Shown here: positions 34,624 through 44,779 of the stretch, in pieces | Position numbering within the stretch: position 1 is the stretch's first letter | How the letters are laid out: each line of letters begins with the position of its first letter | NCBI GenBank assembly: GCA_020912385.1 | Contig: CP087212.1 | Span: forward strand, 1,488,001-1,552,000 | Direction: 5' to 3' | DNA from: Neofusicoccum parvum | Lineage: Eukaryota; Ascomycota; Dothideomycetes; Botryosphaeriales; Botryosphaeriaceae | DNA: 64,000 nucleotides | Notes under the pieces: generated by a model | The model's database searches: none | What the model saw: the letters and a program-made list of their open reading frames with translations, nothing else | Told to the model about the DNA's origin: nothing | Position numbers and translations under genes: made by a program

Positions 34624-36020
34624 TTTCGATGCAGTGGAGCAGCATGGACTACGCTGGTCTGGGGTGCTGTGTGGCGGGACTGAACAAGTAACAGTATACT
34701 GAGAAAAGTCTCAAGTGATGAGTGGAAAACCTCGAGACACCAGAATCGGTGGGAAGCATCCACGTTCGGAAGTACGGCAAACATGCTTCAGGCCTACGAA
34801 GCGTCTGCTAATCATGCCAGGGTGATTCGCAATCATGTCGTCAACTTGCTAATCAGATCTGTGACAGTGGCGAGAGCAGCTGCTGTGGACGGGGGTTCTC
34901 CTGCGCGTCGTCCGAACCACACTTCACAGCTGAACGTCTCCTGGTGTACTAGTGATACCGGTGAGGACGTCCGAACCTTCCGGCAAACGGCGAGCTGGTC
35001 GTAGAATAAGACGAATGCCCTCTACTGTTTCGACCAGTAAGGCGCCCTGCATTGGTGGGTGATATAGTGTCAGGGTCATGTCTTCATGACTACAAATGAA
35101 GCATGTGGAGCTGGCGTGAAGATCTGGGGTTGACGCCTGCGCACAGTCGGTCCACAAAGCTTGTCTCTCCAATGGCAATGGTGGAATGTGATGCGTTTGA
35201 AGCCATCCATTGGCTGTGTCAAAGAACCGCTCGACTTGCATGTTCCGAGCTTGTTGATCGCCAAAGACAGACTCAAGACGGCGCAGCACGGCGTTGGTGG
35301 TTCGAGGGCCGCAGTAGCCTAGCGTTGAGCGATTTTGGCCCAGGACCTGGGACGGTGTGTGACCGAACGTCGGACCTGTTCCCTCCTGGAGGACCACCGG
35401 TGGCCGCGCTACTGCGGGTGATCCGCGAGAGCCGCAAAGCTTGTTCCTCCTGACAAATTCCCGGCCTCTATTCCCGTCGGATGTGGCACTCCCACCCAGA
35501 ACCCTGGTTTACTCTTGCATACGGACCGCGACCTCGCCATTTCTGAGCGTCTGACCTCGCGTGACTATGTTGATGCAGGAGCGGAGACGCTCGAAATAAT
35601 ACGCGCGGAGAATGTTTCCGTTCGCGGACTGGGCGTCTCGCCAATTTACTTGCGTGGTTTTTTGAGTTCGTGTAGGCCGGGTGACCACGATTGGTGCTTC
35701 CCGACCTCTGGTCCGGTCGATCACTTGTGGTAGCAAAACACGACAGCGAGTGTGGCTGAGACGCAGGTCGAAAATGGCTCTCCCAATTTCACCGCTCCTT
35801 GAGCGGAAATGCCTCTTCGCAGAGTATCATGGACGATGCAGAGTTCGCGACACGAAAGTGTGCGTAACGGAGACGTGGAGAAGAGGGACAAATAAATAGG
35901 AAAGCAGCAACTCACCGCCCTGCTTTCTCCAGTCCCTCTCCACAGCAGTACTCGCGTCTTTAACATCGTCTCTTGCCCTCTTCTCTGTATCTCCGCACAC
36001 CTCCTCTCTTCCATTCAAAC
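34624..36020. other. Divergent spacer between MFS and ODC-like genes
   Basis: 1.4 kb. A minus-strand ORF at 34924-35397 has no ATG near its start and no family features, so I left it out. The last 100 bases before 36021 form a marked C/T-rich leader (ctttctccagtccctctcca and on). Confidence 0.5.
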
Positions 36021-37465
36021 ATGGCTCCTGTAGCAATTACGCCGCCTTCGTCACCTCCCTTCGATGACCCTTTCGACCGCAAGAACCTGCCAAACGGCAA
36101 ATCACGGAGGATAAGCGCGGAGCATCTCGTTCAGACGACTATGCATAAGCGCATCCAAAGCATCGACTGCGCCAACTGTGCACCGGGAGAGGACGATGCG
36201 TTCTTTGTCGCTGATTTGGGAGAGGTCTACCGCCTTCATGCTGAGTGGAAGCGCCATCTAGGCCGTGTAACACCTTTCTACGGTGCGTCGATGCTCGGAC
36301 GATCTGTCGTTGAACAGCCTGGCTGACGTCATGCTTGTACAGCAACAAAATGCAACCCTGATCCGAAAGTTTTGAGACTTTTGGCAGCCTTGGGCACTGG
36401 TTTCGACTGTGCTTCTATCGGAGAGATCCGGACAATCCTAGACATGGGAATCGATCCATCGCGTATCATTTTTGCGCATACGTGCAAGGTCATGTCTGCG
36501 ATCAAATACGCACGCGACGAGGGAGTGACCCAGATGACGTTCGACAATGCCGACGAGCTCTACAAGATCAAGCGTGTTTACCCGGATGCTCAGTTATACC
36601 TACGGATCGTGGCGTGCGACCCTTCGGCTCTTTCACAGCTCAGTATCAAGTTCGGTGCCCGGTTGGAGGCTGCTGGAAAGCTCCTCAGACTGGCAAAGAA
36701 CCTGGACCTTGAGGTGGTGGGGGTTTCATTCCATGTCGGCAGCGGCGGAAAGGACCCCAGTGCGTTCATGAGAGCAGTACGGGATGCACGAACGGTGTTC
36801 GACGAGGCCATCAGGCTGGGATTCCTAATGCACACGCTGGACATCGGCGGTGGGTTCAGCAGTGGCCCTCTCTTCGCGGAGACAGCGGATCTGGTGAACC
36901 AGGCGCTGGACGCGCACTTCCCGTCTGGCGTGCGCATAATTGCGGAGCCCGGCCGCTACATGGTCAACAGCGCCTTCACGGCGGCGGCAGCGGTCATGGC
37001 AAGGCGAAGCTCGGAGCCGTTCTTGGAAGACTCCAACAACTTGAAAACGACAATGCTGTACATCAATGACGGCATCTACGGGAACTACTTCAACTCGATC
37101 AGCGAAGTGCCCAACGAGCCTCATGTGTTCAAGCGGGCGGGGCATACCATTGTCGACGAGCCCAGCAGCATTGCGTTAGCGCAGCGGTGCGAGTACAGCA
37201 TCTGGGGCAACACGTGCGACAGCTTTGACTGTGTCAACCCGTCGTGCAGCTTACCGGGCGAGGTGGAGGTGGGCGACTGGCTGTACTACCGCGGGATGGG
37301 GGGTAAGCACGCATCTGATCCGAAGACGGCGGGCAGCTGCTGACAATTTTAGCATACACACGATGCTGTACAACCACATTCAACGGCTACACAGGGTCTC
37401 ACGACGTGATCTACGTCTGCTCAGAACCCGATGCGGCGGCTCTCCTGGCGGGCGACGAGAGCTGA
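36021..37465 (+). CDS. Ornithine decarboxylase-like, PLP-dependent group IV decarboxylase
   Basis: Exons 36021-36282, 36343-37302, 37353-37465 give 444 aa, a normal ODC length. ODC makes putrescine, the first polyamine, in the cytosol. Present: the PLP lysine motif at the first exon join, FY-ATKCNPDP (Val usual where Thr is found), FHVGSG, LDIGGGF, AEPGRY, YINDGIYGN, CDSFDC with the catalytic Cys/Asp pair, and AYTRCCTTTFNGYTG at the last join. Departures from typical fungal ODC: FAHTCK for the usual HPCK, WGNTCD for WGPTCD, and a divergent stretch after YINDG (NYFNSISEVPNEP). All catalytic residues I can place are kept, so it may be active or a paralog with a changed substrate. Introns 60 and 50 bp with gctgac branch sites. 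Confidence 0.87.
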
Positions 37466-38280
37466 CGCGGGCGCAGGGAGGACGCGGGCAGGAGCGGACG
37501 GGGCGGGTCTGAGACGAACGAGATAGAGCACAATGCCATGTGATTGACGAGCGTGCAACGGCGTGGGTGGTGTTGATGTTGTGTTTGAGTGGCCCGCGAG
37601 CGCGGTCGGACCGGCAGCCGAGACCCACCGATGCGCTGCGAGCTGCCCCAGGCCGTCCCAAGTCTCTACCTCCGCCGACTCCCTCACCTCGCCAGGCGCG
37701 ACGCTGCAGCGAACGCGCTCGGAAACCCCGACGATGGCCCCGGCGGAGCAACTGCACGATGCCGAGAGCCAGCTGCCGGTCGGTGGCACTTCGATCTCGC
37801 CGGAGCCGCCGGCCGCGCCATGGCCTCGCCACAGACACCGTTTTCGCCGAATTCGCCGCGCTGTTTGGCGCTCGTGAGGCGCAGAGCAGGAGGATCCATC
37901 CTTCGGCACCTCGGCTGGGAGCTGGCGGCAGCCGCCTCGCGCAGCACCAGCGGGCGGGGGAGGCTGCAGCCGCGCCCCCAAGCGTGCAGCGACGCGGCGG
38001 GCAGGGCGCAAAAGCAGCGACGCAGGCGACTGAGCAGAAAGGCAAAGCCAGCGCCGTCCAATGCGCGCAGGGCGATTTGCGGGCAGTAAGGCCGGGCCGA
38101 GTGCACGTGAGGGGCAGTTGCCTAATCGAGGGGCGACGGCGGTGCCGGCCAGCGCTCGGTACTTGGACGCGCCCAACTGCCGTCGCTGCCTCCCGGTGGG
38201 GCCGTGACCACAGCACGCTTTAAGCTGCCCGAAATTCACGCTGTCGAGCTCGCCAATCCACTCAAATTTCTGTCTGCAAA
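37466..38280. other. Spacer between ODC-like and MetE-like genes
   Basis: 815 bp, GC-rich, with overlapping ORFs in opposite frames but no recognisable protein. Likely 3' flank plus promoter of the next gene. Confidence 0.5.
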
Positions 38281-39399
38281 ATGGGTCTTCCTACTGGTGT
38301 CTACAGGGCGGATCACGTTGGCTCGTGGCTGCGGCCGAAGGCGGTCCTCGACGCCCGCAAGCAGGCTGCCGAGGGCGCCATCACCCCGGAGCAGCTGCGC
38401 AGCATCGAGGACCAGTGGATCGAGGCTGTCGTGACCAAGCAGGTGGAGAACGGCCTGCTCTCCATCACTGATGGCGAGTTCCGCCGCGCCTACTTCCACC
38501 TGGACTTCCTCGAGCAGCTGAGCGGCGTCACCGTCACCCGCCAGATCAAGTACGGCGCCCCGCCCGTCCTGAGCGTCACCGGCAAGCTCGAGCACGCGAA
38601 GCCCATCCAGGTCGACGACTTCAACTTCCTGGAGAATGCCATTGCCAAGAACAAGCCCGTGGGCGCCACCACCAAGGTCGCCATCCCCTCGCCCACCATG
38701 GTCCACTTCCGCGGCGGCCGTGCCGGCATCGACATCAACTCCTACCCCGACCTGGATGTCTTCTTCGAGGACCTGGCCAAGGTCTACCAGGAGGAGCTCG
38801 ACCTGCTCTACAAGGCCGGCTGCCGCTTTGTCCAGCTCGACGACACCAACCTGGCCTACCTCTGCGACCCCAAGATGCGGGAGGAGGCTGCCGCCAGGAA
38901 CGAGGACCTCAAGACCCTGCCCAAGAAATACGCCGAGCTCATCAACGCCGCCATCTCCAAGAAGCCCGCCGACATGAAGATCGGCATCCATCTCTGCAGA
39001 GGCAACTACCAGTCGCAGTGGTTCGCATCCGGCGGCTACGAGCCCGTGGCCGAGGTGCTCTTCAAGGACCTCAACGTTGACGCCTACTTCCTCGAGTACG
39101 ACGACGCCCGCTCCGGCGACTTTGCTCCTCTGCGTCACCTGCCCGAGCACAAGATTGTCGTCCTGGGTCTCATGTCCTCCAAGAAGAACACCCTCGACGA
39201 CAAGGACGAGATCATCAAGCGCCTCAACGAAGCCGCCGCCGTCTGCCCCAAGGGCCTCGACCAGCTGTGCCTGAGCCACCAGTGCGGCTTCTCCTCCACC
39301 GCCGAGGGCAACAAGCTCTCCGAGGAGGAGCAGTGGGCCAAGATCCGCCTCGAGGTCGAAATCGCCAAGCAGGTCTGGGGCGCCGACCTGTCAAAATAA
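38281..39399 (+). CDS. MetE-like methyltransferase (cobalamin-independent methionine synthase family)
   Basis: Single exon, 372 aa. It corresponds to the C-terminal catalytic half of MetE, the short form (YxjG-like) widespread in fungi, and not to the about 765 aa two-domain Met6. Visible features: RADHVGSWLRP near the N-terminus, DGEFRR, FVQLDDTNLAYL, the zinc-ligand region IHLCRGN, a conserved Glu in YFLEYDD, and the Cys of SHQCGFSS as a further zinc ligand. It should transfer a methyl group to homocysteine or a related thiol; the donor and exact acceptor of this short form are not established. It has strong third-position C bias, like a highly expressed gene. ATG context is tgcaaaATGGG. 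Confidence 0.88.
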   Translation: MGLPTGVYRADHVGSWLRPKAVLDARKQAAEGAITPEQLRSIEDQWIEAVVTKQVENGLLSITDGEFRRAYFHLDFLEQLSGVTVTRQIKYGAPPVLSVTGKLEHAKPIQVDDFNFLENAIAKNKPVGATTKVAIPSPTMVHFRGGRAGIDINSYPDLDVFFEDLAKVYQEELDLLYKAGCRFVQLDDTNLAYLCDPKMREEAAARNEDLKTLPKKYAELINAAISKKPADMKIGIHLCRGNYQSQWFASGGYEPVAEVLFKDLNVDAYFLEYDDARSGDFAPLRHLPEHKIVVLGLMSSKKNTLDDKDEIIKRLNEAAAVCPKGLDQLCLSHQCGFSSTAEGNKLSEEEQWAKIRLEVEIAKQVWGADLSK

Positions 39400-39717
39400 G
39401 CAACGGCCTCTTAACGACATCACCAAGCGCGTCTTCTTCTTTTGTCAATGTTTTACTGGAGAGGCATTTTTCTTGCATTATCAACGGAGGCTTTCAACCC
39501 GAAAAGTTTCAACGACTTCATACAACTTCACCGAGATATCCCGAATCAACTTCGCGAATTCATGTATCTAGCCTCAGACCTTACAAGGGGATTCAACATG
39601 AATGCCGGCAGAGCGGCCCGCCGCAGATGAAGAAATTCAAATCCTTCAGCCGCATCAGTCCTGCCTCTCGAGTGACTCGATGACTCGTCTCTGTACTCAC
39701 CATGCAGGAACCTGTGA
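39400..39717. other. Convergent spacer
   Basis: 318 bp between the 3' ends of the MetE-like gene and the retropepsin-like gene on the other strand. Nothing coding. Confidence 0.55.
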
Positions 39718-41682
39718 TCAGGAAAAGTATCCGAACGTCTTGTACTCGTCTAGAATCTCATTTCCCTCCTCGAGATCCTTGGGGCTCACTAAAAGGGTTT
39801 AGTACACCACGAGGCTCACGCCGTTGTGAGGGTTCTGCGACTTACTGCTCAGCCCATAGTGTGCCTGGAACCGAGGCCTGCTCCACCAGTTCACCTTGAT
39901 GAATCTGTATTTGCTCCACTGGCTGCCTCCTTTGACCTCCAATTGGAAATCATGCAATGAGGGGCCGATGATCTCGACCGGAGGGCCTGCTTCCGGACTG
40001 CGCTTCTTGCTCTTGCGCTTCTTGCTCTTGCGCTTCTTGGTGCCCTTCCTCTTCGAGCCCGGATGTTGAGGGTCTGCGCTGATCGATGTGGCAGCGGCGG
40101 TGGAACTGCTTCCTGGCTCGGTGTTGTGGCTGATACGTCCATTCGGATGGCTCCCCGCCTTGTTTTTCTTTCCATCCAACGGGTTGAGAAAGTCAAAGGG
40201 ATCCTTGTCGATCCAGCAATCGAGCCGCAGCAGGGGGTAAGACCTAGCTGTTATATTCTTCCGTCGCCAAAAGATGCCATCTTGTCCGTCCTGATTGAGC
40301 ACCCAATGAGCTTCAAGATGTCGTCCGATGCTTTTTCTAAAGCAGATTTTCTCATGACCGTACTCGTCGTTGAGCACGGCGTACTCCTGAGGACCTGAGG
40401 TGGGAAAGGTGAACCCGTCACAAACGTTGCTCAGGCTGCGAGGGCAGATCAAGTTGGCCGCGGCCTTGGGAACATGGAGCACAGTCTCCAAAGTGCATTC
40501 TTCAACCTCGTTGTTGCTTTTGCGGACACGCAGCCGCACTTCCCCGATGCCGATAGCGCAAAGACCGGACGCGCCGAGGTCGTTTTGGATCGGAATCGGC
40601 TCTGTGAATTGGTCGTACGTTATGAAGTCCTTCCGATCATGGCATATGGAGAAACGGCCTTGTCCGCAAGGGATATGCACCCACGCGTCCCGATTTTTGC
40701 TCTCGATTCTCAGGATCTCCCAAGGATAGACTGACGACTGAGCTTTGTGAGAGTGCATACTCGAAAGCAGTTCAGGGGATATGGAAGACGGAGTATATCG
40801 CGTTGGACTCATCTTGTCCCGTCCCGTCAGCTCATAAGTCAACGCCCACTGCATCCACTCTTTGATCGTTTCAATCCGCTCGTCACCATCCATGCCGATG
40901 ACGGGTTTGCACCGAAACCGTGCGGTAGCAGCTTTTTCGGCTCCCGACCCAGTCTCGGTCACAAGCTTCCGCATCTCGGCCATCAACATCTTCCCTCCCA
41001 CCACCGGCATGAGCAGATCCCACGGGTTCTTCTCGACCCAGGACGTGAGCATCAGCCTCGGCCTCGAGTCGCGGGGTAGGTACGGCGGGCGCCACAGCCG
41101 ATCGAACACACCGCGCTGCCTCAGCACGCAGAGGCCGGCCTCCGTCTTCCGCTCCGTCGGGAACCAGGCGGCCTGGTTGCCGTCCTTGCGGCGCAGCTCG
41201 CTGCCGTTCCCGCGCGCGCCGTAGTCGAGGGTCAGGCACCAGGCGTCCTCGTCGGTGCAGGCGCCGACGCCGGCCATGTCGCCCATGTTGAGGCACGTCA
41301 CCAGGTTCAGCGCCGCGCCGGGCGCGTGCAGCACGTTGGCGAGGACGCACTCAGTCGTCTGGCCGCTCCGCAGCCGCAGGTGCAGACGCACCTCGCCGAT
41401 GCCGACCACGGAAGCGGCGGTTCGGCCGAGCTCGCAGTGGAGCGGGATCGGTTCGATGAGCTCGTCGTAGGAGATGAATTTGTCGCGGTCGTTGCAGATG
41501 GAGTGGCTCCAGCAGGGGAGAACCACCCACGCGTTGCGGTTCAAGCCGGGGGTGTCTTTGTCTCCGATAGTCCTTATGCCGGCGTACGGGATTCCTTCGG
41601 AGCCTGGGGTATGTTTACGTGGATAGGCGGCTCTGGGCGTAGCGGTGGTGTCGAGGTCGGAGGTTTTGACTTGGAGAGGCAT
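39718..41682 (-). CDS. Copia Pol-type beta-barrel protein, paralog 2, with duplicated barrel
   Basis: Two exons on the minus strand, 41682-39846 and 39788-39718, 635 aa. The 57 bp intron (gtaagt...tactaaac...tttag) is required to recover the family C-terminus; unspliced, the frame ends at 39799 in unrelated residues. Barrel 1 starts at W52 (NRNAWVVLPCWSHSICND, VGIGEVRL, NVLHAPGAALNLV). Barrel 2 starts near W333 (NRDAWVHIPC, IGIGEVRLRV, TVLHVPKAAANLI). Each is followed by a matching tail (WVEKNPWDLL and WIDKDPFDFL). The copia D-S-G-A is L-P-C-W and I-P-C-G, so the catalytic Asp is gone. Near residue 550 a Lys/Arg tandem (KKRKSKKRKSKKR) looks like a nuclear signal. The end reads WWSRPRFQAHYGLSMSPKDL then EEGNEILDEY. 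Function unknown. Confidence 0.75.
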
Positions 41683-42032
41683 TATGACTGACGGAACAAA
41701 GAGAGAGGAGGAGCAGATGGTGAAATTGGTGTTTTTTGAGAAGTGTGCGTAGTTATCTTGATTTTAATAACTTCCAAAAGTCAGGGACTTTTGGTGTAAT
41801 ATGGTTTGATTGTAGGGTAATCAGAACCTGCATGAGAAATTCAACCATTCCTGTCCTCGGTCTGCAGAGGAGGGATCAAAGGACAAATATCAGCGCACGA
41901 CTTGATCTACAATAAACGTTGATCCACAAAACGACGACCTCTTATGAGAGGTGGCCAATGGCTGAATCCAAGGCGCCGAAGGAAAAGTCCATCTTCTCAA
42001 AGACCCAACGTCCTCTACTCTAGCGTGAGCAA
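41683..42032. other. Spacer between tandem paralogs
   Basis: 350 bp, AT-rich, with no ORF. Contains the promoter side of paralog 2 and the 3' flank of paralog 3. Confidence 0.5.
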
Positions 42033-43037
42033 TCAAATGAACCAAATTTCTGAATCAGATCCATCACTGTCAGAAGAACCTGGGTCCGGCTGCTGCAATG
42101 CTTTGAGGATGGCATCGCCCTCTTCCAAATCCTCAGAGTCCACTGTCCGAACAAGATCAGCCTCGCCAAACACAGCACCCTCACGCCTGCAAGGATCAAA
42201 CTTACTCTTCAGCCCAAAGGAAAGTTGAAACATCAGCCTGCTCCCCCAGTTCTTTCTGACGAACTCGCGGTCTTCTTCGGGTGTCGCCCAATCGAGAATC
42301 GCGCCCATCCCATCGTCCTCATCACTTTTCTCCTCGTCCTCCTCGTCATCGTCCTCCTCCTCATACTCCTCATCGTCTTCGTCGTCATCATCATCATCAT
42401 CGTCGTCGTTCTCCCCCCTCTCCACCACCTTCCCCTCCACCAAGCACAACGTGTGCATCCCCGCCGGCTTCCTCTCGGGCGGCGCGTCCGCCGGGAACAG
42501 GCGATCCCACTCGCCGACGAGGCGCAGGCACCACAGCCCGGCCGTGGTCAGGGCCGAGCGCGGGAACCAGGCCAGCTGGCGGCGGCGGGCGTCGCGCACG
42601 ACGCCGCCCTCGGACGAGTCGAACGTCGCGCCGCGGGGCAGCAGCCCGTGCAGCGAGGCGGTGCTGAAGGCGTGGTCGGGCACGAACAGCACGTCGGCGA
42701 GCGCGAGCGACGTCACCCGGCCGTTGCGCAGGCGCGTGCGGAGGCGCACGGTGCCGACGCCGCGCGCGGTGGTGCCGGCGCTGGTGCGGACCGGGCGGAT
42801 CGGGGTCAGGGTGGTGAAGCGGGCGGGGTTGTTGCACATGGAGTACTTGCCGTTGATGGTGAGGACCCAGGCGTTGCGGTTGGGGGGGATGGTTTGGGGC
42901 TGCGGGGGCGGTGCGTCTGATGATGGGGTGGAGGAGAGGGAGGAGGTGGAGAGCGCGCGGCGGTGGATTTGGCGCGGAGGGGTGGGCTTGGGGGAGGCGG
43001 TGGGGCCGAGCCCGCTGGTTTTGATTTGGAGAGACAT
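42033..43037 (-). CDS. Copia Pol-type beta-barrel protein, paralog 3
   Basis: Two exons on the minus strand, 43037-42206 and 42142-42033, 313 aa. The 63 bp intron (gtaagt...gctgatc...acag) is stop-free; removing it restores FGLKMDSEDLEEGDAILKAL, the family C-terminus, and it lies at the same codon and phase as in paralog 2. The N-terminus MSLQIKTSGLG parallels MPLQVKTSDLD of paralog 2. The barrel starts near residue 57 (NRNAWVLTINGKYSMCNN, GVGTVRLRTRL, DVLFVPDHAF). A WFPRSALTTAGLWCLRL block follows, then an almost pure Asp/Glu run (about residues 210-245) encoded by a gat/gag-rich tract. The copia D-S-G is T-I-N. The C-terminal tail is Asp/Ser-rich (DSDGSDSEIWFI). An open frame extends upstream to 43142 without an ATG. 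Confidence 0.72.
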   Translation of the reverse strand: MSLQIKTSGLGPTASPKPTPPRQIHRRALSTSSLSSTPSSDAPPPQPQTIPPNRNAWVLTINGKYSMCNNPARFTTLTPIRPVRTSAGTTARGVGTVRLRTRLRNGRVTSLALADVLFVPDHAFSTASLHGLLPRGATFDSSEGGVVRDARRRQLAWFPRSALTTAGLWCLRLVGEWDRLFPADAPPERKPAGMHTLCLVEGKVVERGENDDDDDDDDDEDDEEYEEEDDDEEDEEKSDEDDGMGAILDWATPEEDREFVRKNWGSRLMFQLSFGLKSKFDPCRREGAVFGEADLVRTVDSEDLEEGDAILKALQQPDPGSSDSDGSDSEIWFI

Positions 43038-43889
43038 GGTGTTGGAGAGGGAGGAGGAACGGGGGGAGGACACGGCGGATTGGCCGGGAAAGCTGGGGGT
43101 TTTAAGCTTATCCACTTCGGCCGTTTGTTCCTGGCGATCCAATCTGAATCACTGGGCGTGCAGCCTTAGTGTCGAGTCAGGTCATCCTGCGGGATACCGC
43201 CTGCAAGGCGACTATCACGGCCTCCTCGTGTCTTGGGGTGGTACGAACAAGCTCGCAAGTTGTCCAAGTGGGCTGCTCTTTTCGGTTGGTCGGGCTGCCT
43301 GCAGCGTCGTGCACCCAACCAATAACAGGCCTGCAGCTGTGTATCTGCAGACACTCTCCTTTGTTTGCTTCCCTCCGATAGCCAGCAGTTGAAGCATTCT
43401 TGCTACCCGTTTGTCGGCAGCGCTGTGACAAGCCCGCAGACAGCGCGGATTGCCCTGCGAGGTATGGCTGCAATGAGACTCCTGGACGCCCCAGCATTTG
43501 TCGCTCTCTTTGATCAACCAGCAGTAAGAAGTCGTCAACCACATTGGCCCGCAATCACGTGCTTACTTTGCTTTTTGGTCTACGCGTTCTTTCTTTGCTT
43601 TTCTCGCAACACCAGACACCTGCCCCTGCACAGCCTATCTTCCCCTTTCATGCGTAGTTCCGCAGCCCGGCTATCACGCGTATGTGGCAGGATTCATTCA
43701 TAGGAGTGAGAGAGCCATGTGCATCTTACTTTCTCACACCGTTCGACAGAAGTCTGACTTCTTCGGTCTGCCCAGCTAACTCCTCGCACTTTGAGAGCGA
43801 GCAAAAAATTTACAGGTTATATACATCTAATGCCATCTCGCTCACATCAGTCATCAGCATAGTGTCTATCTTGCTGTGTCTCCAAGCCT
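43038..43889. other. Spacer upstream of paralog 3 and tRNA
   Basis: No gene seen. At 43387-43403 the string gcagttgaagcattctt matches the core of the MITE-like family, perhaps a fragment. Confidence 0.45.
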
Positions 43890-43962
43890 GCCCGGCTAGC
43901 TCAATCGGTAGAGCGTGAGACTCTTAATCTCAAGGCTGCGGGTTCGACCCCCGCGTTGGGCT
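43890..43962 (+). tRNA. tRNA-Lys (anticodon CUU)
   Basis: A 73-nt cloverleaf without intron. The acceptor stem GCCCGGC pairs with GTTGGGC (two G-U pairs). The D-arm holds box A TAGCTCAATCGG. The anticodon stem TGAGA/TCTCA encloses loop CTCTTAA with anticodon CTT. The T-arm GCGGGTTCGACCCCCGC holds box B. Discriminator base is T. Confidence 0.96.
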
Positions 43963-44779
43963 CAATTCCCACACTTTTTGTTTTGTTCTGGCAGTGTCGG
44001 CAGGTTGGGCGTGTGGTGGTGGCTGCGGGGGGCCGAAATAAAAATTTCAGTGGCGGGAACTTTGAGGTGGCCCGTGCTCGTTCATTGGCGGAAGACTACC
44101 GCGGTCGCCGGGGTGGTGCTTGTAGTTGGGCTCAATCCTCTCACATCGTTTGGCTTTTTGGTTGGTGGTTATGTTTTTGGGCTGTTCTGCCGTGCTTGTG
44201 CTTCCTACCTGCTGAGGGCGTTGCAACCTTTTAGCAGGTCTCCCGCGAAGCCTTCCGCTGTCGCTATCTGGATGTGCTTTCTCGCAGTTGCGTTTTGAAA
44301 TTTCGAACGCTAGGTTCCTTCCACGGCTTCGAGACCACAGACAGCGCGACAAGATAAGACTTGAGAAATGCACGAAGCGTGGTTTCTTTTCCGGGTGTTC
44401 ATCGCAGCAGCATGCTTATGCTACAGAACAATTCACCAAAGCAGGTTGGAAGTTGTGAGCCATGACTACCCCACCTATAGCAACCAAACAGAGAAGTAAT
44501 GAGCACTTGACTTGCTGCGGTCGTCGTGCGAGAGAACTAAAAGGAAACCTTTTGTGCCTGACTCTATCGGATTGTCTCGTCCCTAAGTAAGAAAGAATAC
44601 GATGGAAGTCCTAGTGTACACATCAATGACAACGCTCATGCTCTGTATGCTCTGTTGTTTAACCTTCACTGACGCGCACAAAACAGAAGAAAGAATGCTC
44701 GTTGGAACCAGTGGTGCGGGAAAAAGAAAGGTCTCATCAATTGGCTACAGGGAAAAGGGGATAATGCAAAGAAGTGTAT
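43963..44779. other. Spacer downstream of tRNA
   Basis: 817 bp containing the Pol III terminator and the 3' flank of NDE1. No supported gene. Confidence 0.5.
43975..43979 (+). terminator. RNA polymerase III terminator
   Basis: T5 run 13 bases after the tRNA 3' end, followed by a further tttt at 43981-43984. Confidence 0.7.

Noticed and set aside
34924..35397. 157-codon minus-strand ORF
   Set aside because: Begins at a GTG with no ATG until late, and no recognisable motif. Possible but unsupported.
37540..38223. Overlapping ORFs upstream of the MetE-like gene
   Set aside because: Open on both strands, low-complexity, directly in the promoter; no protein features.
32595..39399. Secondary-metabolite cluster (MFS transporter, decarboxylase, methyltransferase side by side)
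   Set aside because: No backbone synthase (PKS, NRPS, terpene), no pathway regulator, and the methyltransferase is MetE-type with housekeeping codon bias. Adjacency looks incidental.
40474..40734. Plus-strand ORFs antisense to paralog 2
   Set aside because: Shadows of the minus-strand gene, which has intron, motif and paralog support.
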